Source: Diogma glabrata (lineage: Eukaryota > Arthropoda > Insecta > Diptera > Cylindrotomidae). From it: a DNA stretch of 64,000 bases. The notes beneath the pieces are model-generated. The model ran no database searches, was not told the origin of the DNA, and worked only from the letters and a program-made list of their open reading frames with translations. Shown piece by piece: positions 42,073 to 52,458 of this stretch (its first letter is position 1; every line of letters starts with the position of its first letter). Location: NCBI GenBank assembly GCA_963693315.1, contig OY856186.1, positions 131,006,451 through 131,070,450 of the forward strand, read 5' to 3'. A program made the position numbers and the translations under genes.

Positions 42073-43540
42073 TCACACCATTTCTGGGTTTTCGAGAGCA
42101 TTTTGTTGCATTTTAACCCAAAACAACAAAAACCATAACCAATCTGAACGACAAAATGCTCTCGAAAGTTCCAGACATGATGTGGACACCTTCGATCGTG
42201 TACTCTCAACCACCAAGACATGCAAATAAATTAACACCAAACCAGTTAACATATAAATAGAACATGCTAGTAAGTAAGATTGTACTACAAAAAGAATATG
42301 TCATGCAAATAAATTAATAATGTTACAAAAAAAAAAGATGATTTAACATGCTAAACTCAAAAAAAAAAACAAAAAAATATACAAACACTACAAAACTTAT
42401 GTCTAATATATAACATAAATATATCGGCAGGAAACATCCTCTTTTTTTTGTTTTGAAGGCTCGTCTGGGCAAACCAGGATTCTAAGCTGGACATAGCAGG
42501 GGCTCTTCTAAATTGTAAGCTATGTGACTGGCGCTTTTATTTAATGTTTCCAGCCGTAAATCACCATGATCCAAAAACTTAACCTAATTTGTAAACCAAA
42601 AATGTATATACCAAAATAAAATAAAAACCGAAACAGATAGGCTGATTAATTTCTTTTACTGAGCATGCTGTGGGCAAACCGGCTTACCCCAGACCTAACA
42701 CAGCGCCCTCATACTTGAAATCTTGACAACTTGTGTTATACCTCAAGTATCAACCTACCGCATAACAAAAAAAAACAATAAATAAACTTTTTATTTGAAC
42801 CTTTTTTTTTGTTTCCAAAACTTAACCTAATTTGCACTCAAAAGTGACCCAAAAAAAACAGGTAGAGTATTTAATTTATTTTTCCGAGCGCGCTATGGGA
42901 AAACCAGACTGACTGGACCTAACATAGCGCCCTCAGATGAAAAGCTGTGCGACTTGCGCTATGCTTCCATGCAATAACCTACCGCAAACATGAGAACTAA
43001 ATTCCCAAAACCTAAGACTATCATGCCAACCAGGACCCAAAGCTTAAACTAACATGTCTAACGGTAATTAGAAGCCATGTACCCAAACTTATACTAAAAT
43101 AAATTAAATAAATTACACATATAAATAGATAATAATTCAATCACCAGTTAGCCTAACATGTCCAACAGTAATTGGAAGCCATGTACATACAAAAGTTATA
43201 CAAAAAATAAATTAAATAAATAACAAATATTAACACTTAATATTCTAACCATGTAACACCAAACAAAAAATATAACCTTACATGTCCAACAGCAATTGGA
43301 AGCCATGTAAACACAAAGATTATAACGAAAACTTATCTTAACATATAAATCCCCTGGAACATATACTAACCTAAAACACTTAACAGTTAACACATTAAAA
43401 AGGGAAAAACTAACATTAAAGCGGAGCAAAATATATATCTTAATGTCTTAAATTAAACATGGAACACATTAAAATGGAAACCTATATATATTTTCTTATA
43501 ACACTAAACACAGAACACATTAAAACGGATAGTTATTTTC
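42073..43540 (-). repeat. Non-coding 3' region of the gag-only element with internal repeats
   Basis: There are two repeat sets. The first occurs near 42475, 42675 and 42900: AAACC(A/G)G...TAACA(C/T)AGCGCCCTCA and relatives. The second (ACATGTCCAACAGTAATTGG followed by AAGCCATGTA, or a variant) occurs near 43053, 43153 and 43278. Close to the LTR TTCGAGAGCATTTTGT (42092) faces its complement at 42151-42166, a possible stem around the polypurine region. No pol-like frame is present. Confidence 0.6.
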
Positions 43541-43542
43541 TG

Positions 43543-44310
43543 TCAACTAAATTTGAATCTTGAGTATGATTGGTTGTTGTCTGCATCCCGTTGTTGGTAT
43601 TCGTCCGGAACAAGAAACATATGTTTTGATGCATTTCTAAAATTCGGTATTGTTTTATCATTTGGATGTTCATCAGAAATACGGTTAGGCTCTAGGAAAG
43701 AAACATTTAGACTATTGGAAGAAAGTCTTCCTCTACCTCTTCCAACATTCATTCGGTCAAATTGCTCTATCATATTTTGTGATGTGTGATTGTCATTCTT
43801 TTCACGTTCTATTGATGTTTGGATACTTTGGCTGGATTCTGCAAAAAAACTTCTAGTAACAGTAGGATTGTTAGCTACTTCTTCTTCTACCATGAATCCT
43901 GCCTGTTTTAACAGACTTTTGAGACCATCTAAAACTTCATTGTAGCCTACAAGGTTATTGTCCTTTAATCTTAGTAACCGATTTACCCATAACCCTGTCC
44001 TTGATATAATTATTTGTAAAAGGTCCCTGTCTTTCTTCTTCTCAGCGAGGGCAAGCTCATCTGTTAACATAACCAATATCGAACGTGCTTTATTTAATTC
44101 CTCTCCAGGATTATTAGGAGGAAGCATTGAAAATATCTCAGGTAGGTTACGTTCCTTTACTAAAGCATTCCTTAATGCAGATGTTTCGCTTCTTTTCGTA
44201 CCCAAGCCTTCTACACCCCTGACGTAGAGCTCATATCTTCGTTCCTCTTCACTTAGATGTATTGGCTCATACATACACTGTTCCGCAGATGCCATTGTTT
44301 CTATATTCAA
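43543..44310 (-). CDS. Gag-like protein of the LTR element
   Basis: A 255-codon frame from ATG 44310 to a stop at 43543. EERRYELYVRGVEG with SETSALRNALVKERN (residues about 21-52) resembles the N-terminal matrix/capsid-like segment of arthropod LTR-element gags, which have a 'YEL.IRG...R...LR..L..E' pattern. A central region (KARSILVMLTDELALAEKK to LLKQAG) should be helical. The C-terminal third is polar and Asn/Ser-rich with MNVGRGRGRLSSNS, an RG-type basic patch that could bind RNA in place of a zinc knuckle. No cysteine motif is present. It is the only frame of the element and is undamaged, consistent with recent mobility. Function is inferred from position and weak similarity. Confidence 0.65.
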   Translation of the reverse strand: MNIETMASAEQCMYEPIHLSEEERRYELYVRGVEGLGTKRSETSALRNALVKERNLPEIFSMLPPNNPGEELNKARSILVMLTDELALAEKKKDRDLLQIIISRTGLWVNRLLRLKDNNLVGYNEVLDGLKSLLKQAGFMVEEEVANNPTVTRSFFAESSQSIQTSIEREKNDNHTSQNMIEQFDRMNVGRGRGRLSSNSLNVSFLEPNRISDEHPNDKTIPNFRNASKHMFLVPDEYQQRDADNNQSYSRFKFS

Positions 44311-44502
44311 TACAAACTATTTTACAACCGACTACTAATAACCAAATCCACCATTTATTTGGATTATATCAACATCTCAATTGTACTCACTACAATTAAC
44401 ACAAACAAATATTTTGCTTATTGACAGATATAATTATCACGTATCAAGAAAATAACACGCAGTAACAAACAAGAAGAACCAATAAGGTGGCCACAACAAT
44501 CA

Positions 44503-44515
44503 ATTAATATACAAG
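44503..44515. repeat. Target-site duplication of the Jockey LINE, left copy
   Basis: ATTAATATACAAG, 13 bp, repeated exactly at 48947-48959. Confidence 0.88.
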
Positions 44516-44657
44516 TCATTCCGGTTTGTGAACTCGTTGAGTACACAAGTAATTAAAATCATTTTTTGTAAATTAAATTGAAATATTTTTGTCAATTAAC
44601 TGTGATAGAAATTCTTTATTTCTATACATAAATAATTCTAAATAACTGTTGTGAATA

Positions 44658-46031
44658 GTGAATAGTGTACTAAAAGAATCAATCTTAGCAATTGATAGTG
44701 ATTGTGAAAACGATAATTACACGGCCAATGGGCCGTGTAATACTAATAATTCTTCTGTAGCAGCAGCCAGTGGAAAAAGATCTGGAATCGTATCAAGTAT
44801 AAATACTTCTTATTCTACAATGAATAAAAAACTAAAAATGTTTCATCCAGCTGTACCAACTCAGAATAGATTTGAAATTCTGAATTCGCACTACTTAACT
44901 AAGAGTTTTAAACAAGCAAAAACTAATCAAATCGAAGAAATACCAAATTCTACTAACAGTGCAAATGCTAAAAATATAAACATAACGGATAATGCTGGTG
45001 ACGAAATTAATTTATTACCATCAAAAAAAATTAAAATACCTCCAATTATTTCGCAATATAATCAAAACGAGTTACACAAATTAATGAAGGTAAATAATAT
45101 TGTTAATTACAATTTAAAAACAATAAGTATTGGAGTTAAAATCTTTCTGTACAACACTAATGATTTTACTAAAGTAAAAGAAATTTTATCGCAAGCCGAT
45201 AATGAGTACTATTCATTTCCTCAAGAGGAAAACAAAGTATCGAGGTTTGCATTATATGGATTATGTAATAAACTGGAAAGCGAAGTATTTAAGGATTTAG
45301 TAGAAGTGGGCCTCAATCCATTGCAAGTGAAAAAAATTCCAACTAAGAGTAAACGCTATGCTGATGACGCAGTCTATTTTGTTAACTTCAATAGAGGGGT
45401 TATTTCCCTAAATAAACTTCGCAATTTTACACGTATTGGTCATATGATATGCAAATGGGATTTTGTGCATAACACAAGGAAAGGTCCGATCCAGTGCCAT
45501 CGATGTTTTATGTTTGGCCACTCTATTAATTACTGCAATATGAAACCAAAGTGTGTATATTGTTCACTAAATCATGGTGATGATGAATGTCCTGTTAAAG
45601 AAATAACTGCCAAACATAAATGTGTAAACTGTTCTAAAGATCATCCAGCCAACTCCCCAAAATGTGAATATAAGGACGAATATATTAAAATGAGAACTTT
45701 TTCCAACTCGAAGTCTTTAACTCGAAAAGCACAGGCCAGGGAGTACATGTTTCAACATGAAGGTTTTCCGGAACTAACCAGATCAATATTCAACAATCAG
45801 GATTTCAACCAAAATACACATGCCTCGAAACCAACGTTTTCTAGCTGCTTGCAAAAAAATTTTTCAACAAGTCAGGGTAATAATAATAATAATTTAAATA
45901 ATTTATATAACTTTAATGAACTTTTTTCTATATTTTCGGAAATTGTGAGTAAATTAACGCAGTGTACTACTAAAGGTGAGCAAATTCAAGCCATCGCAGA
46001 AATTGCCATAAAGTATGTCGCCGGTCCATAG
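44658..46031 (+). CDS. Jockey-type ORF1 protein (three CCHC zinc knuckles)
   Basis: The frame is open from 44655. The first ATG is at 44820 (404 codons to the stop), and the upstream 54 codons would need a non-ATG start, so 44820 is the safer start. From about residue 150 of the open frame, SIGVKIFLYNTNDFTKVKEI to RNFTRIGHMICKWDF is the pre-C2HC domain of Jockey-type gags. Three knuckles follow: CHRCFMFGHSINYC, CVYCSLNHGDDEC and CVNCSKDHPANSPKC, all with Cys-Cys-His-Cys spacing. The tail is Asn/Ser-rich with NNNNLNNLYN. Such proteins coat element RNA and carry it to the nucleus. ORF2 starts 17 bp before this frame ends. Confidence 0.88.
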   Translation: MNSVLKESILAIDSDCENDNYTANGPCNTNNSSVAAASGKRSGIVSSINTSYSTMNKKLKMFHPAVPTQNRFEILNSHYLTKSFKQAKTNQIEEIPNSTNSANAKNINITDNAGDEINLLPSKKIKIPPIISQYNQNELHKLMKVNNIVNYNLKTISIGVKIFLYNTNDFTKVKEILSQADNEYYSFPQEENKVSRFALYGLCNKLESEVFKDLVEVGLNPLQVKKIPTKSKRYADDAVYFVNFNRGVISLNKLRNFTRIGHMICKWDFVHNTRKGPIQCHRCFMFGHSINYCNMKPKCVYCSLNHGDDECPVKEITAKHKCVNCSKDHPANSPKCEYKDEYIKMRTFSNSKSLTRKAQAREYMFQHEGFPELTRSIFNNQDFNQNTHASKPTFSSCLQKNFSTSQGNNNNNLNNLYNFNELFSIFSEIVSKLTQCTTKGEQIQAIAEIAIKYVAGP

Positions 46032-48678
46032 AAATGCCAACCTTAAAATTTCCACATGGAATTCCAATAGCTGTAGAAATAAGAAACACGAACTAATTAA
46101 ATTCCTAGTTGATAATGATATAGACGTAATGCTTCTTACGGAAACATCACTTAAACCAAATATCGCAATGCATATTCCGGACTATAAAATTTATAGAAAC
46201 GATAGACTGTACCAACGTAGAGGCGGTGTTGCCATCATAGTCAAATGTTCTATAAAACATGCTATCTTACCAGTTTTTAATTTCGAAGCCATTGAAAACC
46301 TTGGCATCCTAATTCATGATTTAAACAACATTCCAATAAAACTGTTTGTAGCTTATTGTCCTAGATCTAACAATGTTAACTTTCGTAATGAAATAACTAA
46401 AATAACTAACCGATCTGAATCGTTCATTTTAGGTGGAGATCTAAACTGTCGTCATCAATCATGGAATTGTCTCAGAAGCAACACTGGTGGCAGAACTCTA
46501 TATAACTATCTTTCTGGGTCAAGCAACTCCATTATAGCTCCAGATAAGCACACCCATTATAGTGCAAGAGGACTTCCAAGTACTCTTGACTTTTTTCTTA
46601 CTAACCGTCCAGAAGCCATCGTAGCAGTAGAAACTGAGGAAGTGTTAAATTCAGATCACTTTCCAGTTACTATCACAACTAATTTTCAGTCCCAAGCTTC
46701 TAATTTTGTTCGTAAAACCTATAATTATTTTCAAGCCGACTGGCCCCTTTACCGTGAATTCATTGAGGAATCTTCCAAATTAAAAGATAATGACGACCTC
46801 TGTTCTTCAACTCAACAAGTTGACCAACTGATAACTGATTTAACATCTACTATTATTGAAGCCAGAAACGTGTCCATTCCGTTCGTACCTGTTACAAAAA
46901 CTGATAAGCTAGTACTCACCGACAATATTACTGCATTGATTCGCCTACGTAACACTACCAAACGACAATGGCTCAGATCTAGGAATCCAAATTACAAATC
47001 CATAGTCAACAGTCTAAACTCCGAAATTAGGATCGAAATCTTCAAGCTAGTAAATGTCAAATGGCAAAACAGGCTTCAAAATTTTACTAAAAATTCAAAA
47101 CAGTATTGGAAAACCATTAAAAACCTGAAAAATAAATACACTTCGATTCCACCTCTACAAAATCCCGATAATACTCAACCTAGACTTTTTTTAACTAGCG
47201 AAAAGCTGGAGGTTTTTTCAAAAACATTTTCGGAAACATACTCATCATCCACGAACTCCACACAAGACCACGTTGTACAATCAACAATATCATTCATTGA
47301 TAGTGCTATTCACAGCATGGACAACCGAGATTTAACAACAAACAATGAAATTCGCAACATTATAAGCAAAAGCCGACCATTTAAAGCTTCTGGATCCGAC
47401 GAAATACCCAATATTTTATTAAAGCGACTTCCCGAGAAAGGAATTAATACCATTAGAGTTATCATAAACAGTTGTATGAACCTTGGCTATTTTCCTGCTT
47501 GTTGGAAAGTAGCAAAAGTCGTACCTATACTTAAACCAGGTAAAGATCCTACTTTGACCAGCAACTATCGACCTATAAGTCTGCTTTCATCGTTAAGTAA
47601 AATTCTTGAGCATGTCTTAAAAGCTCGATTGGTTGAGTTTGTGAACGATAATGATATATTTATTAGGGAACAATTCGGATTTAGAGCGGAACACTCAACA
47701 GTCCATCAAATACACCGAGTGTTTAACTATATCAAGAATAATCGAAAACTAGGTAAATCCACAGGAATGGTTCTGCTAGATTTAAAAAATGCTTTCGACT
47801 CGGTATGGATTGATGGCTTAATATATAAACTACTATGTGCAAAATTCCCCTTGTATCTCATAAAAATTTTAAAATCATTCCTTTATGAAAGGTTTCTGTA
47901 CTGTTCTATACTGGGAACATCTTCCTTGACCGTTCCAATAAAATCTGGAGTACCACAAGGGTCAGTTTTAAGTCCGCTACTCTTTAACGTCTACTTGAAT
48001 GACATTTGCAAAACCACAAACTGTGAGATTGCCCTCTTTGCCGACGATGCTGCCATATATACCTCGGATGAACTAGCTGAACCCATAATACTAAAACTTG
48101 AATCTTACCTTGATCTAATCTTACATTATCTAGATTTGTGGAAGCTAATAGTAAACCCAACTAAATGTGAAGCTATATATTTCACAAGATGTAGAGCAGC
48201 AAGAAAACTTCCTCAAAGAAGCATTACGATTATCGGCAATACATTAAGCTGGGAAAACCATGTCAAATACCTGGGTATCTTTATGGACCGTCGTCTTACT
48301 CTAAAACATCACATAAATCATGTTGTTTCTAAATGTGATAAACTGTTTAAGTCCTTTTACCCGGTTCTAAACAAAAAAAGTTCAATGAATTTCTCCAATA
48401 AACTCTTAGTTTATAAATCGATGATACTAACAACAATACTTTATGCAGCCCCAATTTGGTGGGATAGTGCCACCTCCCACAAAAAGCGTTTACAAGTAGT
48501 ACAAAACAAATTCCTAAAACTAATTCTTAAAAAAAATGTTAGATATAGAACAGTAACCTTGCATGAAAAAACCAATATGAAACTTATTTGTCAATATGCA
48601 AGTGAAGCTCGGACGAGATATTTAACTAAACTACCTACTATTAGTAATAGTCTAATAAACCAACTGACTAATTTATAA
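46015..48678 (+). CDS. Jockey-type ORF2: endonuclease-reverse transcriptase
   Basis: An 887-codon intact frame from ATG 46015. The endonuclease has LKISTWNSNSCRNKKHEL, LLTETSL, FILGGDLNCRHQSWN and LNSDHFPVTI (catalytic Glu, Asp and Asp-His present). The reverse transcriptase has KVVPILKPGKDPTLTSNYRP, QFGFRAEHSTVHQIHRV, VLLDLKNAFDSVW, SGVPQGSVLSPLLFNVYLND, and the active site ALFADDAAIY at about residue 675. The thumb contains LIVNPTKCEAIYFTR and VKYLGIFMDRRL. Clade Jockey by motif pattern and by the ORF1 zinc knuckles. The 17-bp overlap with ORF1 suggests termination-reinitiation translation, as seen in related elements; this is inference. All key residues are kept. Confidence 0.92.
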   Translation: MSPVHRNANLKISTWNSNSCRNKKHELIKFLVDNDIDVMLLTETSLKPNIAMHIPDYKIYRNDRLYQRRGGVAIIVKCSIKHAILPVFNFEAIENLGILIHDLNNIPIKLFVAYCPRSNNVNFRNEITKITNRSESFILGGDLNCRHQSWNCLRSNTGGRTLYNYLSGSSNSIIAPDKHTHYSARGLPSTLDFFLTNRPEAIVAVETEEVLNSDHFPVTITTNFQSQASNFVRKTYNYFQADWPLYREFIEESSKLKDNDDLCSSTQQVDQLITDLTSTIIEARNVSIPFVPVTKTDKLVLTDNITALIRLRNTTKRQWLRSRNPNYKSIVNSLNSEIRIEIFKLVNVKWQNRLQNFTKNSKQYWKTIKNLKNKYTSIPPLQNPDNTQPRLFLTSEKLEVFSKTFSETYSSSTNSTQDHVVQSTISFIDSAIHSMDNRDLTTNNEIRNIISKSRPFKASGSDEIPNILLKRLPEKGINTIRVIINSCMNLGYFPACWKVAKVVPILKPGKDPTLTSNYRPISLLSSLSKILEHVLKARLVEFVNDNDIFIREQFGFRAEHSTVHQIHRVFNYIKNNRKLGKSTGMVLLDLKNAFDSVWIDGLIYKLLCAKFPLYLIKILKSFLYERFLYCSILGTSSLTVPIKSGVPQGSVLSPLLFNVYLNDICKTTNCEIALFADDAAIYTSDELAEPIILKLESYLDLILHYLDLWKLIVNPTKCEAIYFTRCRAARKLPQRSITIIGNTLSWENHVKYLGIFMDRRLTLKHHINHVVSKCDKLFKSFYPVLNKKSSMNFSNKLLVYKSMILTTILYAAPIWWDSATSHKKRLQVVQNKFLKLILKKNVRYRTVTLHEKTNMKLICQYASEARTRYLTKLPTISNSLINQLTNL

Positions 48679-48946
48679 TGTACAATCTTTTTGTTTTTTT
48701 CTGTTGTTTTGTTTATTTTAAGTTAGATTAAATTAGTTAATTAGATTTAGGTTATAGTTTATCTAGAATAAGGGCAAGCCTGTACTCTATCCATAAAACT
48801 TATAAATATTAATATATAAAAACTTAGTTATTGAATACGCAATCTGTTGTAAAGTTAAGTTCGAAACTGATCTCAGATTTATTTATTGTAGTTGCAACCG
48901 AATATGTACAACCAGAACTATATATGCCAATAAAACTATTATTATT

Positions 48947-48959
48947 ATTAATATACAAG
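48947..48959. repeat. Target-site duplication of the Jockey LINE, right copy
   Basis: ATTAATATACAAG, identical to 44503-44515, directly after the (ATT)n tail. Confidence 0.88.
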
Positions 48960-50164
48960 AAAATTCATATAATTTATAATATTAGCAGATCAGTACAACA
49001 ATGTATCATCAGACGTAAATAACACGAAAAAATAAGCAGTTGACATTTATATTCATATGTACATCAGTATTTATTATTAATAAAAAAAATTTATTTATTT
49101 CCACCTAACCAACCCAAAATTTAATATATTGTGCTGCTATATAAAAAAAACTTCCAAACTTTCAAAAAAAAAATACAGTGGTTTTTGTTTTTATATATTT
49201 TAAACGAAAAAATAAAATCTATAATAGATAAAGTTTTAATTGTACCTTCTATGATTCTTTTTTCATCCATCAATAAATACTGTATCCGTTATTCATCGAT
49301 TTTTTTCTTGATGTAAAACACGTTCATATGTTGTTTCAACTATCTTACACTTTTAACTTTAATACAAAATTTTTTTTTTAACGAAACCAGACACAAAACT
49401 AATAAATATAATAATAAATTTTTTTTTATTAAACTATTCATGCACTAACCCAAAACCATTAATAAACTTAAATTAACTATTTTAACACTCACAAACATTT
49501 CACAAATATAACATAAATTTCACAAACATAAAATAACAAATATGATTTTGTTTTCGTTTAATTAACTTTTTTTTTGATTACTGACCACTGTTCTGTAAGC
49601 AGTTTTATAGAACGTATAACTGGACAATTGTATTTTTACAAAAAATTACTGAACATCACAGATAAATAATATCTTTTTCTTCTTTTAAATTAACATTTAT
49701 ATACTATATGTACAAAACACTTGCATGCACTTTAATCTGACAAAAAAAATGTATGATTACTTTTTAAATCACCATAACCACATAAACCACAATTAACACT
49801 AAATACGCTACTAAATTCATGCAAAACTTCACAAGTATAATAAATAATAGTTATATATTTTTTTTAATTCAATTAATTTTTGTTTTATAACTTTTTTTAA
49901 ATATTTTATTTTTCACAACACTTAAATCTACAACCACTTATAACAACCAACAAATCACTATAATTTTAACACCACCTGTATCCAAAATAAAAACTAATCA
50001 ATTAACCTGAAATATATTAACAAACACAATTTTTTCACAATATTCTAATTAATGAATTAACAACACAATATCCTAACCAAAATATTAAAAGAAACCATTC
50101 CCAGTAATCCAGTTGACAAAGATGTAGTTTTTTCTGGATATGTCCACCACAAGGAAATGCCAAT
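48960..50164 (-). other. 5' leader of the gag-only LTR element
   Basis: With the LINE removed, this stretch joins 44311-44502 to give a leader of about 1.4 kb between the 5' LTR and gag. It is AT-rich with repeated AATAAATTTTTTTT-like words, and contains no frame of note on the minus strand. Confidence 0.6.
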
Positions 50165-51398
50165 TATAACGTCCACCTTTGCCACAACGCTATAAATAAT
50201 TAAAGAAGGTGTGGGACGGGCCTTTATCAACCTGGTTCTTACCTGGTTACAATTTTCTTTTAATACTTTCAATTTTTTTACCTAAACACAAAAACAATTA
50301 AACTTCACTGGACATAACATAACATAAACAAAGCAAACTCTTTAAATTTCTTTTACGTTATAAATTTTATAAACAAACTCTTTATTGAAAAAACCGTAGT
50401 TGTAATCGAAGTGACACAAACAAAAATTGAATAAATTAAATAAATTAGATAAATTAGTGAATTAGACAAAATAAATATATATAAATTAATAAATACGTTC
50501 TTTGCTTTTTTTCAATTTCCCAATTCGTTGTTATTGTGTTGATTTCCATAGTCCTTTCATGTTGTTTTTGACCAATACAATAAATGTTTTTTTGAATTTC
50601 CAAAATTCAACGACTTTCAAAGGTGTTGCTCGTTCAGCAGATCCAAAACTAATAGGCTGATCGACAATTTTTCCTTCTCATATATTGGAAAAAATACAAG
50701 ATGACCTCGTCCAATTTTCTCCAGTTTTTTTATATTTAATTTGGACTATCAGTTGGCTGCATTTTTTACTCATTTTCAAAATCTCCAAACTTTATAATTG
50801 TAATCCTGCTGCAGTTTGATACACTGTGTACCATGTTAACGCCGGTCGATATAATTATAATTTTCAAATTAGATCTTTTCCAACTTTATGTTGTCAACGA
50901 ATACCTGAATGTTTGAATACTACACCGCAACGTATCATATAATATAACCTTCTCAGGAACGCATAATAATGTAATATTCTCAGGAACTTGCAATTTTCAA
51001 TCAATGCTTGCTTGAATTTTCTTGATTTGTTTTGTTTGTTTGTTGTTTTCATTTGTTTAACGTAGAGTGATTATAATTATACTTATTACTAATAATTCAA
51101 TTCAATAGATGGAATATTTATGGAACAGTGTGTTTTTTTTTTAAATATAATAAAATTGTTTGTTTCAATGATAAGTTTTTTTTGTATATAAATATAATTT
51201 AATTTTAATATTTTTTTAAACTTAATTCGAAACAGGTATGTTAATTAAACATTTTAACAAAAGGAAAACAAAAGAAATTAGCTTAACATTTTAAAATAAT
51301 CAAAAGATTTAAAGCTCAGAACAAGAATACAGAAAAAATAGTTTATAAAAATAGTGAGTTTACATGACAAATAGTCTTACAAAAGTTTGCACGTTACA
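50165..51398 (-). repeat. 5' LTR of the gag-only element
   Basis: 1234 bp. It is the same as 40854-42072 plus a 15-bp insertion near 50325 (AACATAAACAAAGCA region) and about two substitutions (near 50567). It is followed by GGTC, the target duplication. Confidence 0.9.
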
Positions 51399-52379
51399 GG
51401 TCCTGATCAGGTTTGCCCTATTTCGGATCAGACATTGGTAGGGCAGCCTAATTGGGCCCTGATCATGAGTGTAACGCTTTTTCCCTATCAGATCCTGATT
51501 GAAATTACCGGATCACAAACTGATTGGGATAATCGGATCAGACACTGATTGGGATAATCGGATCGGGCTATCCGAATAATCGGATAGGGATATCTGGATC
51601 AGACCCTGATATATATTTATATGTTATATACATAAATTAATTAAAATAAAATAAGAAATTAAAACAAATACCACCTAAATCACTATTATTATAGTCTTTC
51701 AGTCGAGAAGCTTTCAGCACCTTTCAACTAGGGTTCAAATACGAAATTTCAGCTAGAAGTCAAATACGAAAAACCAAATCAGGGTCTGATATATTCAAAT
51801 AAGGTTAACCCTAAAAGGGTTTTCTAAATCAGGCCCACATCAGATTGCCCTAATAATGCTTGTCCTTTCTGGATTGACCAGGACCTGATTACACCCTGAC
51901 TGAATTCAGGCTTTCCCTAACTAATTTTTAGTCGGGATGCTGCAAATACTGAAATAGTGATAAATACACCGAAACGGTTATAGCAAGAACGAAATTGTAG
52001 CTATGTGTAAACAAAAGGATTTACGAAAATTGTTTAATCCAAAACCAATACAAGCTATTTTTTACTCATAAAAACTACAAAAATTTGGATGTATCAACAA
52101 TATAAATAAACTTAAAAGGGATAACTGTTTTTATTTCGAACAAACAAAGCGTTACAACAACTAAAAAGCGATGTTGCTAAAAATCCCCTTTCCTTTTTTT
52201 TATCCTAGAGCCAAAAAAAATTAAAAATATAGCTGTTATTGACAATTAATTCAATGAATTATTTGTGATATTACATCACTCCGATGGAAATAATCCCATC
52301 ATGAATAATAAGACTGAATCTAACAAAATATGGTGTGCAATTTATGAAATTTTTTTGCTATCCACAAAATTGTCGATCG

Positions 52380-52458
52380 ATCTAGTTTCGAACCGATAAG
52401 AACTTTTTATTACACTTTAAAAAAGTATATCATTCTCATCAGGGCTAGCCGACTAGAT
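52380..52458 (-). ncRNA. Candidate hammerhead ribozyme (left palindrome arm)
   Basis: Complementary copy of the plus-strand motif at 53125-53203. The conserved core is unchanged: CTGATGAG, CGAAAC and the GTC cleavage triplet, with the outer stem ATCTAG/CTAGAT. See that entry for base assignments. Confidence 0.55.

Larger units (their letters stand above)
44516..48946 (+). mobile_element. Full-length Jockey-clade LINE
   Basis: The element is bounded by a 13-bp exact duplication (ATTAATATACAAG) and is about 4.43 kb. It starts TCATTCCGGTTTGTG, carries ORF1 and ORF2 overlapping by 17 bp, and ends with AATAAAACT and a short (ATT)n tail rather than a long poly(A). Both ORFs are open to the end. 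It lies opposite to the host LTR element, in its 5' leader. As read it could be active; the uncertain point is the ORF1 start. Confidence 0.85.
40854..51398 (-). mobile_element. Gag-only LTR retrotransposon, very young, carrying a LINE
   Basis: Two long direct repeats, 40854-42072 (1219 bp) and 50165-51398 (1234 bp), begin TATAACGTCC and end GCACGTTACA. GGTC flanks both sides (40850-40853 and 51399-51402), a 4-bp target duplication. By eye the LTRs differ by a 15-bp indel (near 50325) and about two substitutions, so the insertion is recent. The only element-encoded protein is gag-like, on the minus strand (43543-44310); there is no protease, polymerase or integrase, so it must be mobilised in trans. 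The minus strand reads TGGCATTTCCTTGTGG next to the right LTR (primer-site candidate). A purine-rich AGAAATGGTGTGA precedes the left LTR. A Jockey LINE is inserted at 44516-48946. Confidence 0.88.
40819..51936. mobile_element. Older inverted-repeat element split by the LTR retrotransposon
   Basis: Left end CCCGAGAAGAAATT at 40819; right end AATTTTTAGTCGGG finishing at 51936, an imperfect inverted pair. Only about 35 bp of it lie left of the LTR element; the other 538 bp lie at 51399-51936. That part is full of CCTGATC / GATCAGG words and of the phrase GATTGGGATAATCGGATC, in both orientations. There is no coding frame. Probably a MITE; family not known to me. Confidence 0.5.
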
